NCBI GenBank assembly: GCA_019245455.1
Contig: JAFARM010000405.1
Coordinates: 1 to 15,769 of the forward strand
Direction of reading: 5' to 3'
Source of the DNA: Sphingomonadaceae bacterium
GTDB lineage: Bacteria; Pseudomonadota; Alphaproteobacteria; Sphingomonadales; Sphingomonadaceae
DNA: 15,769 nucleotides
The position numbers and the translations under genes were made by a program. Position 1 is the first letter of the stretch, and each line of letters opens with the position of its first letter. This document shows, piece after piece, positions 1 through 8,273 of this stretch. The notes under the pieces were generated by a model. It was not told the origin of the DNA. It worked only from the letters and a program-made list of their open reading frames with translations, and searched no databases.

Positions 1-2
1 CG

Positions 3-260
3 AGCGCGATCGGCGAGCGGCTGGCGCGGCTGGCGGCGGCGACGCAGGTCCTCGTCGTCACCCACTCGCCCCAGGTCGCGGCGCGCGGCGCGCACCAGTG
101 GCGCATCGCCAAGTCGATCGAGGGCACCGTCACCCGCACCGGCGTCACCGCGCTCGACGCGAGCGAACGCCGCGAGGAGATCGCGCGGATGCTGTCGGGC
201 GCGGAGGTGACCGACGAGGCGCGGGCCCAGGCGGCGCGGCTGCTGGCGCACGAGGGCTGA
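3..260 (+). CDS. recN: DNA repair protein RecN, C-terminal fragment
   Basis: The window opens inside this gene; only the last 85 codons are present, in the frame that starts at base 3. The fragment reads as the end of an SMC-like ATPase. 'QVLVVTHSPQVAARGAHQW' is the beta-strand and H-loop (THSPQVA) typical of RecN, followed by a short regulatory tail ending in a segment of the form 'RREEIARMLSGAEVTDEAR'. That tail (arg-rich, 'IARMLSG...T..A...A..LL') is characteristic of RecN. RecN is a cytoplasmic SMC-family protein acting at double-strand breaks. Its stop lies 3 bases before the ligA start, so the two genes are almost certainly cotranscribed. The ATP-binding N-terminus and coiled coil lie upstream, outside the window. 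Confidence 0.9.
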   Translation, partial: SAIGERLARLAAATQVLVVTHSPQVAARGAHQWRIAKSIEGTVTRTGVTALDASERREEIARMLSGAEVTDEARAQAARLLAHEG

Positions 261-2357
<2,097 letters not shown>

Positions 2358-2377
2358 GGCCCTTTTGCTGCCCACGG

Positions 2378-2469
2378 GTCATGCTGGCGAAGGCCAGCAT
2401 CCATGGTCGTGCGCAACGGCCCGCCGGCATCGTGGCACGACGGTGGATGCTGGCCTTCGCCAGCATGAC
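2378..2469. repeat. Palindromic repeat, family A (copy 1), between convergent genes
   Basis: This is a 92-base inverted repeat with perfect 26-base arms: 2378-2403 begins GTCATGCTGGCG, and 2444-2469 is its exact reverse complement. Each arm is also a small hairpin (ATGCTGGC-gaag-GCCAGCAT). A further inner pair, GTCGTGC (2406-2412) and GCACGAC (2435-2441), lies inside. It fills the gap between the end of ligA (+) and the end of prmA (-), so it could act as a two-way transcription terminator or mRNA 3' stabiliser. No long T-tract follows. Copies 2 and 3 are at 13524 and 13674. Confidence 0.9.
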
Positions 2470-2486
2470 CTCGTGGGGTTGAGGGC

Positions 2487-3374
2487 CTACCGCCTGACCA
2501 GCACCAGCGTCGGCCACTCGCCCGCGCTGCGCCGCGCCAGCCGGCAGCCGCGGGCGGTGTAGGCGGCGGCGACGCGGCGCGCCTGGGTATCGAGCAGCCC
2601 GGCGAGGACGACGACTCCGCCGGGCGCGAGACGGGCGACGATCGCCGGCGCGAGCGCGATCAGAGGCCTCGCAAGTATGTTGGCGACGATCAGGTCGAAC
2701 GGGCCGGCCAGCCGCGGGCCGGCGGCGCCGGCGGCGGTGAGCAGGTCGATCTGTCCCGCCCGCCGGCCGCTCCGGACACCGTTCGCCCGCAGGTTGCCCC
2801 GCGCGACGGCGACGGCGACGGGATCGATGTCCGACGCCACCACCCGCGCTTGGCGCCAGCGCTTCGCCGCCGCCATCGCCAGCACGCCAGTGCCCGTGCC
2901 GAGGTCGGCGATGCGGCGGAAGCCGCGCGTCCGGGCGAGGCCGTCGAGCGCCTCCAGGCACCCCCGCGTCGTCGCGTGCTGGCCGGTGCCGAACGCAAGG
3001 CCCGCCTCGATGCGGAGGCCGATGTCGCCCGGCCGCACGGCGTCGGCATGGGCGGCGGTGTGGACGACGAAGCGGCCGGCGCGGACGGGAGCGAAGCCGG
3101 CCTGGCTCAGCGTCACCCAGTCGGCGTCGGGCAGGCGCTCGACCGCCGCGCTGCCGGGCGCGGCCGAGGGGGCGAGGGCGTGGAGCGCGGCGAGGTCGGC
3201 GGCGTCCGGCTCCCGGTCGAAATAGGCGTCGAGCGTCCAGGCGTGGGGTCGCGCCGGGTCGGGCTCGTCGGTCAGCAGGGTCGGCGGGTCGTCCCCTTCA
3301 CCCGGCCAGTCGGCGAGCGGCACCGCCTCCGCCTCGGCGCGGGTGCAGGGCAGGCGGACGCGCCAACTGGTCAC
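2487..3374 (-). CDS. prmA: Ribosomal protein L11 methyltransferase PrmA
   Basis: S-adenosylmethionine-dependent enzyme that methylates lysines and the N-terminus of ribosomal protein L11; cytoplasmic. At 295 residues it matches the usual length. The N-terminal substrate-recognition domain spans about 1-110. The family signature 'LAFGTGQHATT' is at 127-136. The SAM-binding glycine motif is 'DLGTGTG' (157-163), the acidic ribose-binding loop 'SDIDP' is at 181-185, and the catalytic-region motif 'VANILARPL' is at 230-238. It runs towards ligA and stops 18 bases from the family A repeat. The upstream gap to the SDR gene on the same strand holds two other repeats, so it may be transcribed separately from that gene. 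ATG at 3374 is the natural N-terminus (MTSWRVRL). Confidence 0.95.
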   Translation of the reverse strand: MTSWRVRLPCTRAEAEAVPLADWPGEGDDPPTLLTDEPDPARPHAWTLDAYFDREPDAADLAALHALAPSAAPGSAAVERLPDADWVTLSQAGFAPVRAGRFVVHTAAHADAVRPGDIGLRIEAGLAFGTGQHATTRGCLEALDGLARTRGFRRIADLGTGTGVLAMAAAKRWRQARVVASDIDPVAVAVARGNLRANGVRSGRRAGQIDLLTAAGAAGPRLAGPFDLIVANILARPLIALAPAIVARLAPGGVVVLAGLLDTQARRVAAAYTARGCRLARRSAGEWPTLVLVRR

Positions 3375-3394
3375 GCGGACTTCGCCTTCAACCT

Positions 3395-3466
3395 GTCATC
3401 CCCGCGAAAGCGGGGACCCATCCCCCGAGGCTTGAGGAGATGGGTCCTTGCTTTCGCGGGGATGAC
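3395..3466. repeat. Palindromic repeat, family B (copy 1)
   Basis: This is a 72-base inverted repeat with 28-base arms starting GTCATCCCCGCGAAAGCGGG and ending in the complement CGCGGGGATGAC, with two mismatches between arms. The inner half of each arm forms a CCCCGC-gaaa-GCGGGG hairpin in the left arm; the right arm is degraded there (GGTCCTTGC). It lies 20 bases upstream of the prmA start, in its 5' region. This is the same family as the copy inside the DUF6285 gene at 7826. Confidence 0.9.
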
Positions 3467-3533
3467 GGGGAAGCTCGGGTCGACGGAGGACCCCACACCC
3501 TCTCCGGCCAGTGCCGCCGCGCCGTCTCCCGCC

Positions 3534-3553
3534 CTCTCCCGCAAGCGGGAGAG
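3534..3553 (-). terminator. GC hairpin just after the SDR gene (family D-like)
   Basis: CTCTCCCGC-aa-GCGGGAGAG forms a perfect 9-base-pair hairpin 4 bases downstream of the stop of the minus-strand dehydrogenase. It resembles the hairpins at 6395 and 6483 (CCCCTCCCGC type), so it may be a half copy of that repeat family doing terminator duty. A T-tract is absent, so a classical intrinsic terminator is not proven. Confidence 0.45.
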
Positions 3554-3557
3554 CGCG

Positions 3558-4274
3558 CTACCGCACATAGCTCGCGCCGTTCACGTCGAGCACCGCCCCC
3601 GTCAGCGACGGCGGCGCGGCAAGGGCGAGCCAGCGGATCGTCTCGGCGACCTCCTCCGGCGTCGCGACGCGGCCCAAGGGGATGTCGGCGAGCAATTTGT
3701 CGCCGCCGCGGCTCGCGAGATAGTCCTCGGCCATGCCGGTCATGGTGAAGCCCGGCGCGACGGCGAAGGCGAGGACCCCCTCGCCGGCATAGGCGCGCGC
3801 AATCGTCCGCGTCATCGCCACCATCCCCGCCTTGGCGGCGGCATAGTGCCAGTGCGCCGGCGAGTCGCCGCGGAAGGCGGCGCGACTGGCGACGTTGACG
3901 ATGCGGCCGCGCACGCCCGCCGCGTCGGGCTCGACCGCGCGGAAGTGCTGCACCGCGCGGCGCGACAGGTCGGCTGAGGCCTGCAGGTTGATGCGCCAGC
4001 TCCGCTCCCACGTCCGCGCCCAGTCGGCGTCGGGGGCGTCGAGCGCGACCCCCTCGAACACGCCGGCGTTGTTGACGAGCACGTCGATCCGGCCGTTCGC
4101 CCGCTCCAGCGCGGCATCCCACAGCCGGTCGCCCGCTCCCGGCTCAACGAGGTCGGCGGGCACGTCGCCGCCGGTCGTGCCGTGGCCGATGACGATCGCC
4201 CCGCCCGCGGTCAGGGCAGTGAGCGCGGCGGCACCGATGCCGCGGGTGGAGCCGGTCAGCAGGATCGTGGTCAT
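3558..4274 (-). CDS. Short-chain dehydrogenase/reductase (SDR)
   Basis: NAD(P)-dependent oxidoreductase of the classical SDR family, 238 residues; substrate unknown. The Rossmann glycine motif 'TGSTRGIG' is at 7-14, 'NNAG' at 68-71, catalytic Ser130 in 'VNVAS', and the YxxxK pair Tyr144 and Lys148. 'PGFTMTGMA' follows the active site, and the C-terminal 'GAVLDVNGA' matches the usual 'G..i.vdGG' end, with the second Gly replaced by Ala. It is divergent from the acyl-CoA dehydrogenase operon across a ~118-base gap. That position fits a role in the same catabolic process (the levulinate operon also carries an SDR), but this is inference. A FabG-like 3-oxoacyl reductase is an alternative, since the sequence cannot separate SDR substrates. 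Confidence 0.85.
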   Translation of the reverse strand: MTTILLTGSTRGIGAAALTALTAGGAIVIGHGTTGGDVPADLVEPGAGDRLWDAALERANGRIDVLVNNAGVFEGVALDAPDADWARTWERSWRINLQASADLSRRAVQHFRAVEPDAAGVRGRIVNVASRAAFRGDSPAHWHYAAAKAGMVAMTRTIARAYAGEGVLAFAVAPGFTMTGMAEDYLASRGGDKLLADIPLGRVATPEEVAETIRWLALAAPPSLTGAVLDVNGASYVR

Positions 4275-4339
4275 GGCGACCGGCCTAGCTCGTCCGGCGG
4301 CGGGCGGGAAGAAGCCTCGTCGCCGGGGCCCGGCGGCGA

Positions 4340-4367
4340 TTGCCTCCCCCCGTCATCGGCCTATGCT
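4340..4367 (+). promoter_or_regulatory. Candidate sigma-70-type promoter for the acyl-CoA dehydrogenase operon
   Basis: TTGCCT (4340-4345), a 16-base spacer and TATGCT (4362-4367) give 4 of 6 matches at each box. The predicted start near 4374 lies just ahead of the ribosome site GGGGAGAG (4381-4388) and ATG 4393. This would exclude the earlier in-frame ATG at 4363. It is a match by eye only. Confidence 0.3.
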
Positions 4368-4392
4368 GGCCTCAACCACCGGGGAGAGCGGC

Positions 4393-5589
4393 ATGGCGGC
4401 AGCGTGGGCGGACGTGCGCGAGCGGGTCAAGGCGTTCGTCGAGGAGCGCGTCTACCCGGCCGAACCCGTACTCGACCACGGCGACCCGGCCGAGGCGAAG
4501 GCGGTGCTCGCGGGCCTGATGGCCGAGGCCAAGGCGGCGGGGCTGTGGGCGCTCGGGCATCCCAAGCACATCGGCGGGCAGGGGATGCCGTTCCTCGACT
4601 ATGTCCACGTCAACGAGGTGATCGGGCGGTCGCAGCACGCGATGGTCGCGCTCGGCACGCACTCGCTGCAGGACTCGCTGATGCTCGACCGCTATGCGGC
4701 ACCCGAGTGGCGGGAGAAGTACCTGCTGCCGCTGGTGGCGGGCGACATCTTCCCGAGCTTCGCCATGACCGAGCCCGACATCGCCTCGTCCGACCCGACG
4801 CAGCTGCAGACGACGGCGACGCTGGAGGGCGACCAGTGGGTCATCCGCGGGCGCAAATGGTTCACCACCGGCGCGGCGGGGGCCGCCTACACGACCGTCA
4901 TGTGCCGCACCGAGGGCGACGACGCGCCGCCGCACGCCGCCTTCTCGATGATCGTCGTGCCGACCGACACGCAGGGGTACACCATCGTCCGCGACACGCC
5001 GGTTCTGGGGCTGCGGCATGGCCTTAGCGGCCACTACGAGGTCGCTTACGACGACGTTCGGGTGCCGGCGGCGAACCTGCTGGGACCCAGGGGGCAGGGG
5101 TTCGCCATCGCCCAGATGCGGCTGGGGCCGGGACGCATCTTCCACTGTATGCGCTGGCTGGGACAGGCGAGCCGCGCTTTCGACCTGATGTGCCGGCGGC
5201 TGCACGAGCGGGTCGCCGGCGGCGAGCGGCTGGCGGACAAGCAGCTGATGCAGAAGTTCGTCTTCGACTCCGCCGCGGAGATCCAGGCGGCGCGTCTGCT
5301 GACGCTCGACGCCGCGGCCAAGATCGACGCGGGCAGCGACGCGCGGGTCGAGATCGGCCTGATCAAGGTCGTCGGCGCCAAGATGGTCCACGACGTCATC
5401 GACCGCGCGGTGCAGGTGTTCGGCGCCAAGGGCCTGACCGACGATACGCCGCTGTCGATCATGTACCGCCACGCCCGCGAGGCGCGCATCTACGACGGCC
5501 CCGACGAGGTCCATGTGACGAGCGTCGGCAAGCGGCTGCTGCGGGCGTATGCGGGGAACGGGCCGGGCTGGGACTTCGGGGCGGCGTGA
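4393..5589 (+). CDS. Acyl-CoA dehydrogenase, ACAD10/ACAD11-like
   Basis: FAD-dependent acyl-CoA dehydrogenase family enzyme, 398 residues, normal length. It has an N-terminal helical domain (1-120), the FAD/substrate strand region 'FAMTEPDIASSDPTQLQTTA' (123-142) and 'RKWFTTGA' (154-161), then the C-terminal helical domain with 'QVFGAKGL' (341-348). Near the C-terminus 'RIYDGPDEVH' (365-374) replaces the common 'YEGT' motif, so Asp368 sits where most family members have the catalytic Glu. I recall this DGPDEVH form from the ACAD10/11-type branch. ATG 4393 is preferred because GGGGAGAG lies just upstream; ATG 4363 is also in frame. The gene overlaps the next one by 4 bases (GTGA). With the kinase two genes on, it may eliminate phosphate from 4-phosphoacyl-CoA rather than carry out plain beta-oxidation; that is inference. 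Confidence 0.9.
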   Translation: MAAAWADVRERVKAFVEERVYPAEPVLDHGDPAEAKAVLAGLMAEAKAAGLWALGHPKHIGGQGMPFLDYVHVNEVIGRSQHAMVALGTHSLQDSLMLDRYAAPEWREKYLLPLVAGDIFPSFAMTEPDIASSDPTQLQTTATLEGDQWVIRGRKWFTTGAAGAAYTTVMCRTEGDDAPPHAAFSMIVVPTDTQGYTIVRDTPVLGLRHGLSGHYEVAYDDVRVPAANLLGPRGQGFAIAQMRLGPGRIFHCMRWLGQASRAFDLMCRRLHERVAGGERLADKQLMQKFVFDSAAEIQAARLLTLDAAAKIDAGSDARVEIGLIKVVGAKMVHDVIDRAVQVFGAKGLTDDTPLSIMYRHAREARIYDGPDEVHVTSVGKRLLRAYAGNGPGWDFGAA

Positions 5590-6377
5590 AGGCGGCGCAC
5601 GCTCCGCGCTCGCTCCGCCGCCGGGTGTTCGGGCAGCTCGACCTGCGCCTGTACCGGCACCTGTCGGCGACGAACGCGGCGGTCATTGTCGTCATCCTCG
5701 CCGCCGTTGCGCTGTCGGTGGCGGAGACCGAGCCGGGGATCGTGCGCGGCAACGAGGGGTGGTTCATCGCCGCCAATACAGGGTTTGGCGTCGTCTTCCT
5801 CGCCGAATACCTGCTGCGCCTGTGGTCGGTCGCCGAGCGCGCGCCGCAGCACGCCTGGCGTGAGCGGATGCGCTTCGTCGTGTCGCTGCCGGCGCTGATC
5901 GACGTGCTGGCGATCGCCTCGTCGCTGACGCCGCTCTTGGGGTTCAACTCGACGCCGCTCCGGCTGGTGCGGCTGGCGCGCATCGTCATGCTGGTCCGCG
6001 TCGGGCCGTTCGCGCGGGCGTGCACCTTGCTGGGGCAGGCGGTGGCGTCGCGGCGCTTCGAGCTGCTGGTGACGGCGGGGCTGGCGGCGATCGTGCTGAT
6101 GATCGGCGCGACGGTGCTCTACTGGGCGGAGGGCGCAGTGCAGCCCGAGGCGTTCGGCTCCATCCCGCGGGCGATGTGGTGGGCGGCCGAGACGCTGACG
6201 ACGGTCGGCTATGGCGACGTGCGGCCGGTGACGGCGCTCGGCAAGGTCATGGCGGCGGTGATGGCGTTCGCCGGCATCGGCGTCATCGCCCTGCCGGCTG
6301 GCATCATGGCTTCTGCGTTCAGCGACGCGATGGCGCAGCACCGCGCGCGGCTGGCGAAGGTGGAGGAAGCGGAGTGA
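5586..6377 (+). CDS. Voltage-gated potassium channel family protein (six-TM)
   Basis: Inner-membrane ion channel subunit, 263 residues, expected to form a tetramer. GTG at 5586 overlaps the dehydrogenase stop (GTGA). Segments seen: S1 about 30-46, S2 59-79, S3 98-115, and S4 about 122-139 with spaced arginines (Arg126, 129, 132, 138) like a voltage sensor. S5 is about 159-180, the pore helix with selectivity filter 'TTVGYGD' is at 205-211, and S6 is about 218-245. The short basic/acidic tail has no RCK/TrkA-N domain. The filter sequence points to K+ selectivity. It is sandwiched between two cytoplasmic metabolic enzymes with overlapping codons on both sides, an unexpected partner whose role there is unknown. 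Confidence 0.9.
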   Translation: MKAAHAPRSLRRRVFGQLDLRLYRHLSATNAAVIVVILAAVALSVAETEPGIVRGNEGWFIAANTGFGVVFLAEYLLRLWSVAERAPQHAWRERMRFVVSLPALIDVLAIASSLTPLLGFNSTPLRLVRLARIVMLVRVGPFARACTLLGQAVASRRFELLVTAGLAAIVLMIGATVLYWAEGAVQPEAFGSIPRAMWWAAETLTTVGYGDVRPVTALGKVMAAVMAFAGIGVIALPAGIMASAFSDAMAQHRARLAKVEEAE

Positions 6378-7501
6378 GCGGGGCGCAAGGGCCTCCCCTC
6401 CCGCTTGCGGCAGGGGTCGAGGGTGGGGATGCCGGCGGCGTCGCCTCCGTCCCCACCCCCGGGCCGGCTTCGCCGTCTCTCGCCCCTCCCGCAAGCGGGA
6501 GGGGAGCGACGACCGACCTTGCCGCCACGCTCACCGCGCTCCTACGGGGGGCAGGGCACGACGCCGAGGTGCGGGCGGCAACGCCGCTGTCGGGCGGGGC
6601 GTCGTCGGCGACCTTCGCCGTCGATGCGGTGCGCGGCGGCGCGCCTTGGCCGCTGATCTTCCAGCGCCGCGAGGGGGCGGAGGGGCTGCCGAAGGTCGCG
6701 CAGGCGGCGCTGCAGCGGCTGGCGGGGGCGCACGGCGTGCCGGTGGCGGAGGTGGTGGCGGTGGCGGCGCCGGACGACGGGCTCGGCGACGGCTTCGTCA
6801 TGGCGCACGTGGAAGGCGAGAGTCTGGCCCCCAAGTGGCTGAAAGGCGATGCCTTCGCTGCCGCCCGCGCGGCGCTGACGGGCCAGTGCGCGGCGGCGCT
6901 GGCGGCGCTCCATGCGGTGCCATTGGCGGCGGTGGCGGACCTGCCGCTGCCCGGCGGATCGGCGCGCGAGCAGGCCGAGCGGCTGTACGCCCACTACCGC
7001 GGCTTCGGCGTCGACGAGCCGGTCTTCGATTTCGCCTTCGTGACGCTTCGTGACGCCTTGCCTGACGCGCCCGCGACCGTCGTCTGTCACGGCGACTTCC
7101 GCAGCGGCAACGTCATCGTCGCGCCCGACGACGCGGCGGTGCCGGGGCTGGCTGCCGTCCTCGACTGGGAACTGGCGCACCTCGGCGACCCGCACGCCGA
7201 TCTCGGCTGGTTGTGCGTCAACGCCTGGCGCTTCGGGCAGTGGCGGAAGCCGGTCGGCGGCTTCGGCGAGCGCGAGGCGCTGTACGCGGCCTACGAGGCG
7301 GCAGGCGGCAGGCGGGTCGACCGCGGCCTCGCGCACGCCTTCGAGCTGTTCGGCACGGTGAAGTGGGGCGTGTCGTGCCTGCAGCTCACCGACGACCATG
7401 TCTCCGGCCGCGTCCGCTCGGTCGAGCGGGCGGCGATCGGGCGGCGGGTCAGCGAGGTGGCGGCCGACCTGCTCCACCTGCTGAAGTACGGGACGATCTG
7501 A
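6374..7501 (+). CDS. APH-family phosphotransferase (kinase), possible hydroxyacyl-CoA kinase
   Basis: Aminoglycoside-phosphotransferase-fold kinase, 375 residues. GTG at 6374 overlaps the channel stop (GTGA), and no other ATG, GTG or TTG is in frame until codon 66, so this start is firm. The kinase domain starts near residue 46. The P-loop-like 'PLSGGASSATF' is at 71-81, the catalytic loop 'HGDFRSGN' at 239-246 (Asp241, Asn246), and the metal-binding 'LDWELAHLGDPHADLGW' at 263-279. This is the style of kinases paired or fused with acyl-CoA dehydrogenases (ACAD10/11; LvaA of Pseudomonas putida), which phosphorylate 4-hydroxyacyl-CoA, rather than of drug-resistance enzymes. Residues 8-44 are encoded by a palindromic repeat and are Gly/Pro/Ala-rich, probably disordered. 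Substrate assignment is inference. Confidence 0.88.
   Translation: MSGAQGPPLPLAAGVEGGDAGGVASVPTPGPASPSLAPPASGRGATTDLAATLTALLRGAGHDAEVRAATPLSGGASSATFAVDAVRGGAPWPLIFQRREGAEGLPKVAQAALQRLAGAHGVPVAEVVAVAAPDDGLGDGFVMAHVEGESLAPKWLKGDAFAAARAALTGQCAAALAALHAVPLAAVADLPLPGGSAREQAERLYAHYRGFGVDEPVFDFAFVTLRDALPDAPATVVCHGDFRSGNVIVAPDDAAVPGLAAVLDWELAHLGDPHADLGWLCVNAWRFGQWRKPVGGFGEREALYAAYEAAGGRRVDRGLAHAFELFGTVKWGVSCLQLTDDHVSGRVRSVERAAIGRRVSEVAADLLHLLKYGTI
6395..6504. repeat. Palindromic repeat, family D, inside the kinase gene
   Basis: This 110-base element has a 22-base hairpin at each end: 6395-6416 (one mismatch) and 6483-6504 (CCCCTCCCGC-aa-GCGGGAGGGG, perfect). An inner inverted pair, GGGTGGGG (6421-6428) and CCCCACCC (6451-6458), lies between them. 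It sits wholly inside the 5' end of the kinase gene, in an open frame, after codon 7. A related half copy is at 3534. Confidence 0.85.
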
Positions 7502-8235
7502 TGGCCGGGCATCCCTCCGCTGCCGAACTGGCGACCGTCGTGGCGGAGTTCCTCGGCGGGCTGATCGAGCGGGGGGCGCTGACCGGCCGCGACGCCTTCC
7601 ACGCGCGGGTCGCGGCGAACGCGCTGGCGATCGTCGCGCGCGAGGTGGCGGGGGGCGGTGCTGCGGTTGGTGAAGCGGAGGCGGCGCTCGTTCCCTACTG
7701 TCATCCCGGCGCAGGCCGGGACCCAGGATCTCAAGCGTCTGTGATCATGGGTCCCGGCCTGCGCCGGGATGACCGGGAAGGGGAGGAGGCGAGCGCCGTA
7801 GCGACGGCGGCACTTCGCGCTTCTCGTCTTCCCCGCGAAAGCGGGGACCCATCTCCCGAAACTGCTCCAGCCGCGACAACCATCGGTCAAGGCATCAAAG
7901 CGCAGGAGATGGGTTCCCGCTTTCGCGGGGATGACTCCGAAGAAGAGCACGCGGCGGACATCGAAGAGCACGCGGAGGGCAATAAAGGGCCGCGCGGGGC
8001 TGTCTGCGACGAGCAGCGCGGGGAAGACAAGGGAGTGGCGGTGGCCGCCACGCTCTCCGCCGCCATCCGCGCCGGCACCGTCACCGCCGCGACGCCCGGT
8101 CTGCTCGACGCGCTGATCGCCGCCACCTGCGCGCGGCTGCGGGTCGACAATCCGCGCTATCCGACGCTTGCCCGTCTTTGCTCCGGCGAGCACGACGCCG
8201 CGATGAACGGTTGCACCGGGCGACCGAGCGGCTAA
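7501..8235 (+). CDS. DUF6285-type protein, interrupted in frame by repeats
   Basis: Predicted 244 residues, start ATG 7501 sharing one base with the kinase stop (TGATG). The N-part 'AAELATVVAEFLGGLI' to 'FHARVAANALAIVAREV' (7-49) and the C-part 'LSAAIRAG' (185-192) to 'LRVDNPRYPTLARL' (213-226) match what I recall of DUF6285, a small domain found beside APH kinases and acyl-CoA dehydrogenases. An uninterrupted form would be about 120-130 residues. Residues 67-145 come from two palindromic repeats. Residues 146-178 are an acidic, low-complexity linker of unknown origin. No stop or frameshift is seen, so it may make a functional protein with a long loop or may be decaying. Function is unknown; a role with the kinase and dehydrogenase is inferred from coupling only. 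Confidence 0.72.
   Translation: MAGHPSAAELATVVAEFLGGLIERGALTGRDAFHARVAANALAIVAREVAGGGAAVGEAEAALVPYCHPGAGRDPGSQASVIMGPGLRRDDREGEEASAVATAALRASRLPRESGDPSPETAPAATTIGQGIKAQEMGSRFRGDDSEEEHAADIEEHAEGNKGPRGAVCDEQRGEDKGVAVAATLSAAIRAGTVTAATPGLLDALIAATCARLRVDNPRYPTLARLCSGEHDAAMNGCTGRPSG
7700..7773. repeat. Palindromic repeat, family C, inside the DUF6285 gene
   Basis: This 74-base inverted repeat has perfect 26-base arms, starting GTCATCCCGGCGCAGGCCGG (7700) and ending CGCCGGGATGAC (7773). Each arm carries a CCCGGC-gcag-GCCGGG hairpin-like core. It shares its GTCATCCC/GGGATGAC ends with family B. Read in this gene's frame it gives the peptide CHPGAGRDPG, with no stop codon. Confidence 0.9.
7826..7935. 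repeat. Palindromic repeat, family B (copy 2), inside the DUF6285 gene
   Basis: This 110-base element has a left arm GTCTTCCCCGCGAAAGCGGG... and a right arm ...CGCTTTCGCGGGGATGAC, with a longer middle than copy 1 at 3395. It lies 52 bases after the family C repeat. In frame it yields ESGDPSPE and MGSRFRGDD-type peptide. No stop results. Confidence 0.88.
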
Positions 8236-8273
8236 ACCGGCGGACAGTCACTCGCGTCCGTTCGAGGAGCCGC

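Noticed and set aside
3895..4392. Upstream extension of the acyl-CoA dehydrogenase, including ATG 4363
   Set aside because: The extension is antisense to the SDR. ATG 4363 overlaps the likely -10 box, while ATG 4393 has a good ribosome site and gives normal length.
6374..7501. Aminoglycoside resistance gene
   Set aside because: The APH fold matches, but the HGDFRSGN and LDWELAHLGDPHADLGW motifs and the adjacent acyl-CoA dehydrogenase point to a metabolic kinase.
7501..8235. Calling the DUF6285 gene a pseudogene
   Set aside because: No stop, frameshift or lost start is seen and the C-terminal motif is intact; insertion alone does not prove loss of function, so it is kept as a CDS with lower confidence.
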